From Acidobacteriota bacterium (GTDB taxonomy: Bacteria; Acidobacteriota; Vicinamibacteria; Vicinamibacterales; UBA2999): a DNA stretch of 53,712 nucleotides. Shown in pieces: positions 28,327 through 38,588 of the stretch (position 1 is its first letter; the number at the start of each line of letters is the position of its first letter). Position numbers and translations under genes: made by a program. The notes under the pieces were generated by a model that did no database searches, had not been told where the DNA came from, and worked only from the letters and a program-made list of their open reading frames with translations. The DNA lies in contig JACQZV010000123.1 of assembly GCA_016213695.1 (NCBI GenBank), positions 1 to 53,712 of the forward strand. Reading direction: 5' to 3'.

Positions 28327-29865
28327 ATGAAGGGACGTACTGTTGTCGTTGCCGCGGTTGCCGTCACGATGCTATGGGCGGCTCGCCCGACCATCTCGCA
28401 GGTGGCCGATCCGATTCCCGCGCCGATCCCGAAGCGCGGACTTCGCGTCGAGATTCGCGATGTGGCGCGGCTGCCCGACACCCGCAACCTGCGTCCGGGG
28501 AGCGAAGACACGGCGCCCGGCGCCTGGGCGCGTGTCAGCTTCGTGCGGGATCTGCCGGACGGCCGCCGGTTCGCCAACGACTCGCGCGGCCGCCTCTATC
28601 TGCTCGCCGGGGACGGCCGGCCCGCGCTGTACCTGGATCTGGCCGCCGAATTTCCGCTCGGGTTCTACCGCAGCCTCGAAAGCGGATTCATCGCGTTCAC
28701 GTTCCATCCCGATTTCGCGCGCAACGGCCTCATCTACACCGTGCATGGTGAGAAAGTGCAGGGGAACCCCGGGGTGCCGCACTTCATCCCGCCCGGGTTC
28801 ACCCGGTCGGAGATCACGTACCAGACCGTCATTACCGAGTGGCATGCCACGGCGCCGGCGGCGAATGCGTTCAAGGGCACGCACCGCGAGATGCTCCGCG
28901 TCGCGCACGTCGTGGACAACTACTTCCATCCGATCGGCGCGCTCGAATTCAACCCGACCTCGCGGCCGGGGTCGCCCGATTACGGGCTGCTCTACATCGG
29001 CAGCACCGACTTTGGCTTCAGCAACGGCGGCGGCCCGCGTGCCAGCAACCCCGCCCAGACGCAGCGGCTCGACAGCATTGTGGGCGCGATCCTGCGGATC
29101 GATCCGCGCAGTCCCAGTGCGTCGGGCGGCGTGAAAGGGATCGGCGATTACACCATTCCGCCGGTTAACAAGTTTGCCGCCGACGGCGATCCGAAGACAC
29201 TCGGAGAAATCTACGCGTACGGGTTTCGCAACCCGCACCGGTTGTCATGGGATCTCGCCGACGGCACGCTGTTCGCCTCCGACATCGGCATGAGCCAGGT
29301 CGAGGAAATCAACATCGTCCGCGAAGGCGGCAACTACGGCTGGATGAAGCGCGAGGGCATCTTCGAGAACGGCGTCCAGCGGCCGGGCGGCGTGCTGGGC
29401 CAGGTGTTCCCGCTGCCGGCCAACATTCTCGACGGCTCGGTGAAGGACGGATTCACCTACCCGGTCGCGATGTACGACCACGGCGAAGGCGTCTCGATCA
29501 CCGGGGGGTTCGTGTACGGCGGGCGCATTCCGGCGCTGCGCGGCAAGTTCGTCTTTGGCGACATCAATCGCGGCCGCGTGTTCGCCGCCGACGTCGCGGC
29601 GCTCAAGAAGGCCGACGACGGAATTCCGGCCACGGTGGCGCCGATCGAGGAAATCGAGCTGCTGGTGCGTCAGCCCGGCGGCCCGGCAGCGGCAATGACG
29701 TTCAAGGCGCTGGTCGAGAAGACGATGGGCGGGCAGCTCGCGCGCGCCGACCTGCACATCCATCGTGCGGCGGATGGCGAACTGTTGCTGTCATCGAGGC
29801 AGGACGGGTGGATTCGAACGCTGGCGGCCGCGGAGGCGACCACGCGGACATCCGCTGAGCGGTAG
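28327..29865 (+). CDS. Secreted PQQ-type sugar dehydrogenase (glucose/sorbosone dehydrogenase family)
   Basis: Signal peptide; YAYGFRNPHRLSWD, FASDIGMSQVEEINIVREGGNYGW. Confidence 0.88.
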   Translation: MKGRTVVVAAVAVTMLWAARPTISQVADPIPAPIPKRGLRVEIRDVARLPDTRNLRPGSEDTAPGAWARVSFVRDLPDGRRFANDSRGRLYLLAGDGRPALYLDLAAEFPLGFYRSLESGFIAFTFHPDFARNGLIYTVHGEKVQGNPGVPHFIPPGFTRSEITYQTVITEWHATAPAANAFKGTHREMLRVAHVVDNYFHPIGALEFNPTSRPGSPDYGLLYIGSTDFGFSNGGGPRASNPAQTQRLDSIVGAILRIDPRSPSASGGVKGIGDYTIPPVNKFAADGDPKTLGEIYAYGFRNPHRLSWDLADGTLFASDIGMSQVEEINIVREGGNYGWMKREGIFENGVQRPGGVLGQVFPLPANILDGSVKDGFTYPVAMYDHGEGVSITGGFVYGGRIPALRGKFVFGDINRGRVFAADVAALKKADDGIPATVAPIEEIELLVRQPGGPAAAMTFKALVEKTMGGQLARADLHIHRAADGELLLSSRQDGWIRTLAAAEATTRTSAER

Positions 29866-29881
29866 GGACGGACGAAAGAGC

Positions 29882-29957
29882 TGGTGGACCTGACCGGGAT
29901 CGAACCGGTGACCTCCTGAATGCCATTCAGGCGCGCTCCCAACTGCGCTACAGGCCC
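29882..29957 (-). tRNA. tRNA-Ala (anticodon GGC)
   Basis: Minus strand GGGCCTGTAGCGCAGTTGGGAGCGCGCCTGAATGGCATTCAGGAGGTCACCGGTTCGATCCCGGTCAGGTCCACCA. Anticodon loop ATGGCAT, G3-U70 alanine identity pair, encoded CCA. Confidence 0.96.
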
Positions 29958-30067
29958 ACATCTTGCGGGACGCCGAACATTCAATGCTAACACGGGCGCA
30001 CGGGCCTGCCCGCCAATGCTCGCCGCCCGCAAGCGGGCGCAATGACCTGGGCTGTCACGCGTGAAGG

Positions 30068-30355
30068 CTAAATTTTGCTCGCGGCCGTCTCTACGGCAGG
30101 GGCGAGCGGCCGCCGGTGCGCGAGCGAGAGCCACTCGGTGAGCTGGCGGGCGGCGGCGTCTGGCGTCGGCCCGTAGAACGGCATCATCGCGGTCGGGACG
30201 CCGGGGGCGCGCAACAGCTGCGCCCGCCACCGGTTGCCGACGGGCACGACCTCGATGAGGTACGCGCGCCCGCCGATGGTTTCTTCGAAGCGATGAACGG
30301 TCACGATACGCTGGTTGTGTAAGGGAAGCGGCTGTTGATCATAGTGAACGTGCAC
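30068..30355 (-). CDS. Hypothetical protein
   Basis: 95-aa ORF with plausible composition; no recognised motif. Confidence 0.5.
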   Translation of the reverse strand: MHVHYDQQPLPLHNQRIVTVHRFEETIGGRAYLIEVVPVGNRWRAQLLRAPGVPTAMMPFYGPTPDAAARQLTEWLSLAHRRPLAPAVETAASKI

Positions 30356-30453
30356 GCGCGATCAAGCGAAGCGCCACGCGAAGGCCGCGTCCACAGCCAT
30401 CGCCACGTTCAATTCCGGACGCGTCCGGCGAAAAAAAAATTTGCGCGCGCAGG

Positions 30454-30495
30454 TTCTCCACAAGTTTTGCACGCATCGTCCACAAGTTTTCCACA
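30454..30495 (+). repeat. Four DnaA-box-like 9-mers at 11-bp period
   Basis: TTCTCCACA (30454), TTTTGCACG (30465), TCGTCCACA (30476), TTTTCCACA (30487); next to A9TTT (30431-30442). Confidence 0.7.
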
Positions 30496-30565
30496 ACCTG
30501 CGCGGATGAGCGTCGATGCGAGGGGTACGGCGCGAAGGTACAATGGGTGGCCCCGTTTCAATACT

Positions 30566-31939
30566 GTGATCCGCACGACCATTGTTCTGGCGCTCTCGTG
30601 GCTCACCGTGCCCGCCCTGGCTGGGGCGGCTCCCGACGCCATGCTGTTCCGCCTGTACCTCACCGACGGCACCGCCGTCGTGAGCTATGGCGAATTTTCG
30701 CGCGTCGGCGACCGCGTGGTCTTCTCCATGGTGCTCGGCGGCGCCGCCGAGCCCCGCATTCATGCCGCCACGCTGCCGGCCAGCGTCATCGACTGGACGC
30801 GGACCGACCGCGACGCCGCCTCGACCCGCTATCAGTGGTACGCGCACACACGCGGTGAGGACGACTTCGGGCGCGTCAGCGACGAGGTGGCAGCTGTCCT
30901 CAATGCCGTGGTCCGCGGGCAGAACCGCGCGCAGGCGCTCGACGCGGCCCAGCGGGCGCGCGCGACGCTCACCGAGTGGGCGCACGACCATTTCGGCTAC
31001 CGGCAGCAGGATGTGCGCGAGATCCTGGCGGTTCTCGACGAAGCCATTTCCGATCTGCGGGCGGCGACCGGCGTGGCCGCCTTCGAAGTGTCGCTCGTGG
31101 CACGGGCCTCCGACGTGGCGCTCGAGCCGATCGCCGGCATGCCCTCGGTGCTCGAGCAGATCAACCAGACTTTTCACGTGGCGGCGCTGACCGACGCGCC
31201 GGCCGAGCGCGTGGCGCTGCTCCAGGCGGCGCTCCGCCTGATCGCCGAGGAGCGATCGGTGCTCCCGCCTGTCGAGGCGGCCAACCTGCGCCGGTTCGCT
31301 GAATCGCGCATTCGTGAGGAGCAGGTCATCGACCGGCGCTACGCCGATCTGACACGGCGCCTGATGACGCAGGCCGCGCAGGGGGCGTCGCGGGCGCTGA
31401 GTGGCGACGTCCAGCGTGTGCTGGATCGCCTTCCCCGCGAAGACGCGCGGCTCGGCCGCCGGCGGCCGGACGTCGTGCAGGCCCTGCGCGTGTCGGTGCA
31501 GGCGCAGCTCGACGCCGCCCGGCGCCTGCGCCTGCTCCGCGATCAATGGGCCATCCGCCGGTCGCTCTACTCCCAATACCAGCGGTCGGTCGGCGTACAG
31601 CTGTTGCAGCTCGTGAAGTCGCAGCCCGCGCTCGAGGCCATCCGCCGGCTCGACGGCCCGCCGCCCGAAATGCTCCGGACCCTGCAGGCCCGCCTGCGCG
31701 GCGGCGCCGAGCGCCTCGAACGCGTCCAGGCTCCCCCCGACCTGCGGACGATGCACGAGCTGCTGCTCGGTGCGTGGCGGTTTGCAGAACAGTCCGTGAA
31801 CGGCCGGTACGACGCGGCCCGGACGGCGAATGTCGGCGCGGCATGGGAGGCCTCGTCATCGGCCGCCGGCGCGCTGCTGCTGCTCTCGCGGGCGCAGCAG
31901 GAGCTCAGGACGCTGCTCGAGCCGCCGAAACTGCAGTGA
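30566..31939 (+). CDS. Hypothetical secreted, helix-rich protein
   Basis: GTG start in frame with signal peptide VIRTTIVLALSWLTVPALAGA; TACAAT at 30539-30544. Confidence 0.75.
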   Translation: MIRTTIVLALSWLTVPALAGAAPDAMLFRLYLTDGTAVVSYGEFSRVGDRVVFSMVLGGAAEPRIHAATLPASVIDWTRTDRDAASTRYQWYAHTRGEDDFGRVSDEVAAVLNAVVRGQNRAQALDAAQRARATLTEWAHDHFGYRQQDVREILAVLDEAISDLRAATGVAAFEVSLVARASDVALEPIAGMPSVLEQINQTFHVAALTDAPAERVALLQAALRLIAEERSVLPPVEAANLRRFAESRIREEQVIDRRYADLTRRLMTQAAQGASRALSGDVQRVLDRLPREDARLGRRRPDVVQALRVSVQAQLDAARRLRLLRDQWAIRRSLYSQYQRSVGVQLLQLVKSQPALEAIRRLDGPPPEMLRTLQARLRGGAERLERVQAPPDLRTMHELLLGAWRFAEQSVNGRYDAARTANVGAAWEASSSAAGALLLLSRAQQELRTLLEPPKLQ

Positions 31940-34854
31940 TCACGGCCCGCACGACACGGCTCGTGCGCGCGCCCAACCTTCATGCCTTTCGGCAGGCCGC
32001 CGCGGACCTGGCCTGCGGCGGAACGCCGTTTGACATCCGCGACCGCCTGGTGCTGGTGCCCACACGGGCGGCCGCAGCCTACCTGACGCGCTCCATCGAA
32101 CGCCGGCTCGCCGACGCCGGCGCATTCGTCCTGCCCGACTTCGTCACTCGACACGAACTGCACGCGCGGCTGGCCCAGCGGCTGCCGCAGCCGCCGGCGG
32201 TGCTGACCAGCGCCGAACGCGAGGTCCTGATGGCGGTCGCGTGCGACGTCGCGGCCAGGGCGGGCGCCGAGCCGCCGTTCCACCTTCGGCCCGGGCTCGT
32301 CGCCGCCATTCTGGAGTTCTACGACACGCTCCGGCAGAACGCGCGGCAGGTCGACACCTTCGAGCGCCTGGCGCTCGGCATGCTCGAACCTGGCGCGGCC
32401 GACGACCGCGGCGCCGAGCGGCTGCTCCGGCAGACGCGGTTTCTTGTGGCGGCGTACCGGGCGTTCGAGCGCCTCCGTGAAGAGAGCGGGGCCGCCGACG
32501 AGCACGTGCTGCGCGATCGGCTGCTGGACGAACCCGCGTCACGGCCATGGCGACACGTGGTTGTCGCCGTAGGCGACCGGGCCTTCGATCCCTTCGGGTT
32601 GTGCGTGGCCGACTGGGATCTGCTCGCGCGCCTGCCCGGGCTCGAGCGCCTGGACGTACTGGTGACCGACGAGGTGCTCGCAGGGGCATTTCACGAGCGG
32701 ATGCATCACCTGCTCCCGGGCATTGCGGAAACGAGGGTCGATGCGCGCGACGCAACGGCCGGGCCGGTTCTGCTCGTGCCGCCGGGTGGCGCGCTCGTAC
32801 ACGCCGCCCGCGACCGCGAGGAGGAAGTGGCGGGCTTTGCACGATGGGTGCGGGCCGGGCGGCCGGTGCTGGATCGGGTCGCCCTGGTCGTTCGCCGCCC
32901 CCTGCCGTACGTCTATCTGACGCGCCAGGTGCTGCGATCGGCGGCGATTTCCTCGCAGATGTTCGACGCGCTGCCGCTTGCCGCCGAGCCGTTCGCGGCG
33001 GCGCTCGATCTGGTGTGGGCGTGCGTCAGCGCCAACTTCGCCCGTGGCCCCGCGATCGCGCTCCTGCGGTCCCCGCATTTCACGTTCGACGCCGGCGGGG
33101 CCGCGCCGGCGCCGCGCGGCATTGCCGATCTCGACCGCGCGCTCGGCGAAGCCGGCTATCTTGGCGGCCTCGAGGCCCTCGAACGCCTGGTTGCGGGGTG
33201 GAGCGGGGCCGATTCCGGATCGCCGTCGACGGCGGCGCGCACGGCCGCCGCCGTGCTGCTGGCGACAAGCCGTGAGCTGGCACCTCTCGGCACCGCAGCG
33301 CCCTGCGCCGACCATCTCGACCGGCTCCTCGCGTTTCTCGGCGCCCACGCGCGGCTGCCGGCGTCCGACGATCCCATCCGCGTACGACTGCTGCGCGGCC
33401 GGGCCGCCGTCCTGGACGTGCTCGCCGCCCTGCGGGACGCCTACGGGCGTTTCGATCTCCGGCCGGTCGAGGTCCAGGTGGTCGCGGCCGTCGTGCGCCG
33501 ATGGATCGAGGCGCGCACGTTCGCGCCGTTCACGGGCGAAGGCGGTGTCCACCTGATCGATGCCGACAGCGCGCGCTTCGGCGATTTCGATCGCGTGCAG
33601 GTCGCGGGCCTGGTCGAGGGCGAGTGGCCCGAACGGCCGCGCCGGAACATCTTCTTTCCCGCGTCCCTCCTGCGCGAGCTGGGCTGGCCGGCCGAGTCGG
33701 ATCGGCTCCACTACGAGCGGGCGGCCTTCCGCGATCTCCTCCGGCTGCCCTCGTCACAGCTCGTCGTGTCGACATTCACACTCGAAGACGACGCGCTCGT
33801 GGCGCCGTCGCCGCTGGCGGATGTCGTCGCCGAATCCGGGCTGTCGGTGGAGGCGTACCAGGCGCCGGTCTCCCGCGTCTTCGACTACGAGGCGCTTGCA
33901 TTCGACCCCGTGGAGCTCCGGTACGTGAGCGAAACCGCACGGACGGCGGCCGTTCGGCGGATCGAGGCCTCTGGCAGGTCGAGCGACCGCAAGGGGAGGA
34001 CGACCGCGCGGCCGCTTGCCGCGTACGCGGTGGGGGCGATCGAGCGCTACCAGGATTGTCCGTTCAAGTTCTTTGCGGCCGACATACTCCGGCTCGAGGA
34101 GCCGCCCGCGGACCAGTCGGTGCTCTCGCCACGGGCGCACGGCACGTTCGTGCACGAAGTCTTTCAGCGGTTCTTCGAGGCGTGGGACGCGCGGGGCGAC
34201 GGCACGATGACGGTCGATCGTTTCGACGAGGCGCGCGCGCTGTTCGAAGACGTCGCCGCGCCGCTGCTGGAACGGCTCCCCGCGCCGGATGCGGCGCTCG
34301 AGCGGGCACGGTTGTTCGGGTCGGCCGCGTCATTGGGCATTGCCGACGTTGTCCTCGGGATGGAAGCGTCGCGGCCGGCCCGGGTCGAGGAGCGGTGGCT
34401 GGAGTACCGGCTGGAGGGGGACTTCTCGCTCGGCACGCCCGACGGCCGGCGGGTGCCGCTCAAAGGCGTCGCCGATCGGGTCGACCTGCTCGAGGGCCAC
34501 CGGCTCCGCGTGATCGATTACAAGTCCGGATCTGCGCCGAATCCCAGGCGTGCGCTGCAGGCGGCGATCTACGCGCTTTGCGCGCAGGAGCGGCTTGAGG
34601 ATCGCGGGCGCGGCGCGTGGGCAGTTGACGAGGCGTCCTATGTCGCCTTTGCCGGCAAACGGACGGTCGTCCCCGTCGTGCGCGCGGGTGGCGCCGATGC
34701 CGCTGCCGTCCTGAGCAGCGCCCGCGAGCGTCTGCTCGAGGCCGTTGACGGGATCGCGCGCGGCGAGTTCCCGCCGAGGCCGCATGAGGTGCGGATCTGC
34801 ACGTACTGCGCGTACCCGTCCGTCTGCCGAAAGGACTACGTTGGCGACGACTAA
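31936..34854 (+). CDS. addB: AddB-like PD-(D/E)XK helicase-nuclease subunit
   Basis: GTG overlaps the upstream stop (GTGA). FDRVQVAGLVEGEWP, YQDCPFKFFAADIL...VIDYKSG...CTYCAYPSVC (nuclease domain with Fe-S cysteines). Confidence 0.85.
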   Translation: MITARTTRLVRAPNLHAFRQAAADLACGGTPFDIRDRLVLVPTRAAAAYLTRSIERRLADAGAFVLPDFVTRHELHARLAQRLPQPPAVLTSAEREVLMAVACDVAARAGAEPPFHLRPGLVAAILEFYDTLRQNARQVDTFERLALGMLEPGAADDRGAERLLRQTRFLVAAYRAFERLREESGAADEHVLRDRLLDEPASRPWRHVVVAVGDRAFDPFGLCVADWDLLARLPGLERLDVLVTDEVLAGAFHERMHHLLPGIAETRVDARDATAGPVLLVPPGGALVHAARDREEEVAGFARWVRAGRPVLDRVALVVRRPLPYVYLTRQVLRSAAISSQMFDALPLAAEPFAAALDLVWACVSANFARGPAIALLRSPHFTFDAGGAAPAPRGIADLDRALGEAGYLGGLEALERLVAGWSGADSGSPSTAARTAAAVLLATSRELAPLGTAAPCADHLDRLLAFLGAHARLPASDDPIRVRLLRGRAAVLDVLAALRDAYGRFDLRPVEVQVVAAVVRRWIEARTFAPFTGEGGVHLIDADSARFGDFDRVQVAGLVEGEWPERPRRNIFFPASLLRELGWPAESDRLHYERAAFRDLLRLPSSQLVVSTFTLEDDALVAPSPLADVVAESGLSVEAYQAPVSRVFDYEALAFDPVELRYVSETARTAAVRRIEASGRSSDRKGRTTARPLAAYAVGAIERYQDCPFKFFAADILRLEEPPADQSVLSPRAHGTFVHEVFQRFFEAWDARGDGTMTVDRFDEARALFEDVAAPLLERLPAPDAALERARLFGSAASLGIADVVLGMEASRPARVEERWLEYRLEGDFSLGTPDGRRVPLKGVADRVDLLEGHRLRVIDYKSGSAPNPRRALQAAIYALCAQERLEDRGRGAWAVDEASYVAFAGKRTVVPVVRAGGADAAAVLSSARERLLEAVDGIARGEFPPRPHEVRICTYCAYPSVCRKDYVGDD

Positions 34855-37800
34855 CGCCCGGATTGTGGCGCGCGATGCGGACGCCCGGCAGCGGGCCGTC
34901 GACCCGCGGTTCAACGTGGCGCTGGAAGCGTCGGCGGGAACCGGCAAGACACGGGTGCTGGTGGACCGCTACATCAACCTGCTTCGTGCCGGCGTCAATC
35001 CCGCCAACATCCTGGCGATCACCTTCACGCGGAAAGCCGCGGCCGAGATGCGCGATCGCATCAGGGTGAGCCTGCTCGCGGCGGCGGAGCGGGGCGAGAT
35101 TCCGCCGGCGCGGTGGCGCGAGCTGCAGGACCGGACCGCCGACATTGCCATCAGCACGATCGACGCCTTCTGCCTGTCGCTGCTGCGGGAGTTTCCGCTC
35201 GAAGCCGACGTCGATCCCGGGTTTGCCGTCGCGGACGAGACCGAGCTGCCCCGGTTTGTTGACGACGCGCTCGATCGGGCGCTCCGCATCTGCCGTGCGG
35301 TGGCCCGGCAGGATGAGGACATTGCGCTGGCGCTCGCCCAGCTCGGGGAGCGGCGTGTGCGTGCGGCGCTGGCGGCGCTCCTCGGGCGGCGGCTGGTTGC
35401 GCCCGGCGTGCTGCAGCGGTACCTGGCGAGGGGGCCGTCCGATCTGAACGGCGTCACGGTGAGCCAGCGCGCGGCCCGGTCGCTGTTCCAGTTCTTCGAC
35501 TCGATGCGCGGCGGCTTCGACCGGTTCGTCGACACGGGGCCGCCGGAGCCCGCCTTCGCGCTCCTGCGGCGGAGTCTCAACCGCGCCCGCGAGGCGTCGG
35601 GCGGAGCAGCCGCCGACCCGGTCGCGGTCCGCGCGGCGTTCGCGCGGGCGCGCGATCACTTCCTGACCCAGGAGGAACATCCGCGCATCCGGTCGCCGTA
35701 CCCGCGACGGCTGTTTGCCAACGAATCGGATTGGCGCGCCCACACCGCGCTCGTCGCCGATCACGCACCGGCGTTTGCGCAGATCTACCGTGGTTATCGG
35801 CGCGATCTGAATGTCCTCCTCTCGCGCGGCATGTTCCGCATGTTCCGAATCGCCGACACGGAATACCGGCGAACGCTCGACGCGCACGCGCTGCTGGATT
35901 TTTCGGATCTGGTGGCGCGCGCGCTCGATCTGCTGCGCCGGATGGAGGAGTTCTCGCAAAGCCGGTACCGCCTTGAATCGCGCTATCACCACGTGCTGGT
36001 CGACGAGTTCCAGGATACGAGCCGCGCCCAATGGGAGCTGGTGTCGCTGCTCGTGCAGTCGTGGGGGGCCGGTGCCGGACTGGCCGGCGGCGGCCCGCTC
36101 CAACCCTCGCTGTTCATCGTCGGCGACCGGAAGCAGTCGATCTACGGTTTTCGCGACGCCGATGTGTCGGTGTTGCGCGAGGCGGCGCGGCAGATGGAGC
36201 TGCTGCGTCCCGACCGCGACGTGCGCCGCTCGATTTCGCGCAGCTTTCGCGCGGTGCCGGCGTTGCTGGCCTTCGTCAACGACGTGTGCCAGGACATGGA
36301 GAAGGCCGGCGGAGACGGGGCGTTCGAGTACGAAGAGACCGACCGGTTTCCGGTCGAGGCCTCTGGGTCCGGTGCGTCCGACATAGCTGACGCGCTCGGC
36401 CTGGTGCCCGGCGCGACACCCGAAGACTGCGCCGAGGCGACCTCCGCCGAAATCGCACGGCTGCTGACGGAGGGAACGCCGGTGCGCGACCGGGAGAGCG
36501 CCGTCGTGCGGCCGGTGCGCCCCGGGGACATCGGCATCCTGTTTCGCTCGCGGGAGAGCCATCGCGAGTTCGAAGCGGCGCTGGCGCGGCGGAACATCCG
36601 CTCGTATGTCTACAAGGGCCTGGGGTTCTTCGATGCCGATGAGATCAAGGATGTCCTGGCGCTCATCCGGTATCTCGCGGATCCCGAATCGGACCTGGGC
36701 GCGGCGGCGCTCATGCGATCGCGCGTGTTCGGCGTGTCGGACGAAGCGCTGCGCCTGCTGGCGCCGCATCTGGCAGACGCGCTCGCTGCCGCTCGCGCGC
36801 CGCGGGCAGCGGCGGCGCTCGACGCGCCCGACGGGCAGGCCCTCGAACACGCCCGGACGTCGACCGCGCGATGGCTCCGGCTGGTCGACCGGATCGGACC
36901 GGCTGAACTGGTCGATCTGGCGCTGACTGAATCAGCGTACGCATTCGAACTGCGGGGCCTGCGGTTCCCACAGGCCCGTGAGAATCTGAAGAAGATGCGC
37001 GCGCTGCTCCGGCGCCTGCAGAACCGCGGCTACGCCACGCTGGCGCGCGTGGCGGCGCATCTGGACCGCCTGGCTGTCGGCGACGAGGCGAACGCCGCCA
37101 TCGATGCTCTCGACGCCATCAACCTGATGACCGTGCATGCAGCCAAGGGCCTCGAATTTCCCGTGGTGTTTGTCGTCAATATCGGGCGTGGAACCGGCGC
37201 CCGGCGCGAGCCGGTGCGATGGTCGCCGGCATCAGCATCCGGACCGGAATCGGTGTCGGTCGGCGACTTCCGCTCAGACGCCGACGACGAGCGCGACACC
37301 AGGGAGCGTGAAGAGACGAAGCGGCTCCTGTATGTCGCGCTGACGCGCGCCCGCGATCGACTGTACTTTGCCGCCACGGTCAACGACGGCCGCACTGCCT
37401 CGTCGCGCGGCAGCCTGGCGGAGGTGTTGCCGGCGTCTCTCCTCCAGATGTCTGCGAGCGCGCGGCCGCCGCATGCGGAGTGGCGCTCGTCGTCCGGTTC
37501 CCGTCATCGATTTCGTGTCTGCGCCGTCGAAGAGGGCGGTGCGACCGATGTGTCTCCGTCCCCGCCGGCCGCCACGGCGGGGGCGATCGAGGATGATTTC
37601 GTCCCGCTCGTCGATACGACGTCGCCGCGTCAGACGAGCGCGTCTCGCGTGACCGATGGCGATCGTCAGCGCGATCGGCCGAGTGATGGAGGCGACGACT
37701 CGGATCGCCTTGTCGGCATCATGGTGCATCGGCTGCTGCAGCGGTTCGGCGTCGAGGCCAACAGCGCGGAACTCGGGGCGGATGTCGCCCTCCGTGTGCT

Positions 37801-38152
37801 GGGGACCGGCGAGGTGGCCGGGACGCCGCCGTCGCGGCCCATCGCGGCTCTGGCGGATGAGGCGCTCGCCGCGTACCGGTCGATTTGCCGCCGTTCCGAC
37901 GTGCGGGATCTCTACGGCGCCGGCGAGCGGCTGCACGAAGTGCCGTTCACGATGCGCGTTGACGGCCGAATCGTCCGCGGCACCCTTGATTGCCTGGTCC
38001 GCGGCGGATCGGATCGGCTGACCGTGCTGGAGTTCAAGACCGGTCGCCCTCGCGAGGAGCATCGGGCGCAGCTCGACCTGTATCGACGCGCCGCGGAGCG
38101 TCTGTTCCCAGGCATGCGCGTCGACGGCACGCTGGTGTACGCCGACACCTGA
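34841..38152 (+). CDS. addA: AddA-like UvrD/REP helicase-nuclease
   Basis: EASAGTGKTRVLVDRYINLL, FTRKAAAEM, LVDEFQDTSRAQWEL, VHAAKGLEFPVVFVVN, LLYVALTRARDRLY, C-terminal LEFKTGRP. TTG 34841 or GTG 34865 start. Confidence 0.92.
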   Translation: MATTNARIVARDADARQRAVDPRFNVALEASAGTGKTRVLVDRYINLLRAGVNPANILAITFTRKAAAEMRDRIRVSLLAAAERGEIPPARWRELQDRTADIAISTIDAFCLSLLREFPLEADVDPGFAVADETELPRFVDDALDRALRICRAVARQDEDIALALAQLGERRVRAALAALLGRRLVAPGVLQRYLARGPSDLNGVTVSQRAARSLFQFFDSMRGGFDRFVDTGPPEPAFALLRRSLNRAREASGGAAADPVAVRAAFARARDHFLTQEEHPRIRSPYPRRLFANESDWRAHTALVADHAPAFAQIYRGYRRDLNVLLSRGMFRMFRIADTEYRRTLDAHALLDFSDLVARALDLLRRMEEFSQSRYRLESRYHHVLVDEFQDTSRAQWELVSLLVQSWGAGAGLAGGGPLQPSLFIVGDRKQSIYGFRDADVSVLREAARQMELLRPDRDVRRSISRSFRAVPALLAFVNDVCQDMEKAGGDGAFEYEETDRFPVEASGSGASDIADALGLVPGATPEDCAEATSAEIARLLTEGTPVRDRESAVVRPVRPGDIGILFRSRESHREFEAALARRNIRSYVYKGLGFFDADEIKDVLALIRYLADPESDLGAAALMRSRVFGVSDEALRLLAPHLADALAAARAPRAAAALDAPDGQALEHARTSTARWLRLVDRIGPAELVDLALTESAYAFELRGLRFPQARENLKKMRALLRRLQNRGYATLARVAAHLDRLAVGDEANAAIDALDAINLMTVHAAKGLEFPVVFVVNIGRGTGARREPVRWSPASASGPESVSVGDFRSDADDERDTREREETKRLLYVALTRARDRLYFAATVNDGRTASSRGSLAEVLPASLLQMSASARPPHAEWRSSSGSRHRFRVCAVEEGGATDVSPSPPAATAGAIEDDFVPLVDTTSPRQTSASRVTDGDRQRDRPSDGGDDSDRLVGIMVHRLLQRFGVEANSAELGADVALRVLGTGEVAGTPPSRPIAALADEALAAYRSICRRSDVRDLYGAGERLHEVPFTMRVDGRIVRGTLDCLVRGGSDRLTVLEFKTGRPREEHRAQLDLYRRAAERLFPGMRVDGTLVYADT

Positions 38153-38245
38153 TCGTCACGATCCGGTCGTGCCGACCCATGGTGTGGCCGTTATTGCACC
38201 GCCAAATCCTCGTTTTATGGCCTGAAACCACGAGTATTGTCGAGT

Positions 38246-38261
38246 TGGCCGGGCCCGGCCA
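38246..38261. repeat. Perfect 16-bp palindrome TGGCCGGGCCCGGCCA
   Basis: Intergenic after addA, 10 bp upstream of a TTGCGC-N18-TACAAT promoter. Confidence 0.8.
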
Positions 38262-38270
38262 CTTTCTGCA

Positions 38271-38300
38271 TTGCGCTTGTCTGATCCCATCTCCTACAAT
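38271..38300 (+). promoter_or_regulatory. Sigma70-like promoter TTGCGC-N18-TACAAT
   Basis: Positions 38271-38276 and 38295-38300, upstream of the zinc-ribbon ORF. Confidence 0.5.
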
Positions 38301-38366
38301 CGAGTAAAAGGACGCGCCAGGGCGTTCAGTAGGAGTTGCCGTTTGACGACCAAAGAGGAGACGCGC

Positions 38367-38588
38367 GTGGCGCTGACCTGCCCCAGTTGTGGGAACGACC
38401 AGAACTTCCTCGTGAAAACGCTTCAGATGCACGTCGTGCACCTGGACGATTCGCGTGTGGAGGTGTCTGAGGAGGGCCGGCCGGCGGTGCTCGAGGTCCT
38501 GTGCGACGAGTGCGAGCACGCCCTCAACCTCGAGGAGATGGACGAGGGCATCCGCAAGGAGCTGCTGCTGACGCTCGGCGCGCGCTAG
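38367..38588 (+). CDS. Small zinc-ribbon protein, function unknown
   Basis: GTG 38367 after GAGGAG RBS. CPSCGNDQNF...CDECEHALNL. Confidence 0.65.
   Translation: MALTCPSCGNDQNFLVKTLQMHVVHLDDSRVEVSEEGRPAVLEVLCDECEHALNLEEMDEGIRKELLLTLGAR

Noticed and set aside
30454-30495. Reading the TTTTCCACA array as a CRISPR or simple tandem repeat
   Set aside because: Units are only 11 bp with no spacer structure; similarity to DnaA boxes is the better description.
31936-38152. Anti-phage defence locus built on helicase plus nuclease
   Set aside because: Gene pair and motifs match AddB/AddA recombination repair; no other defence genes are near.
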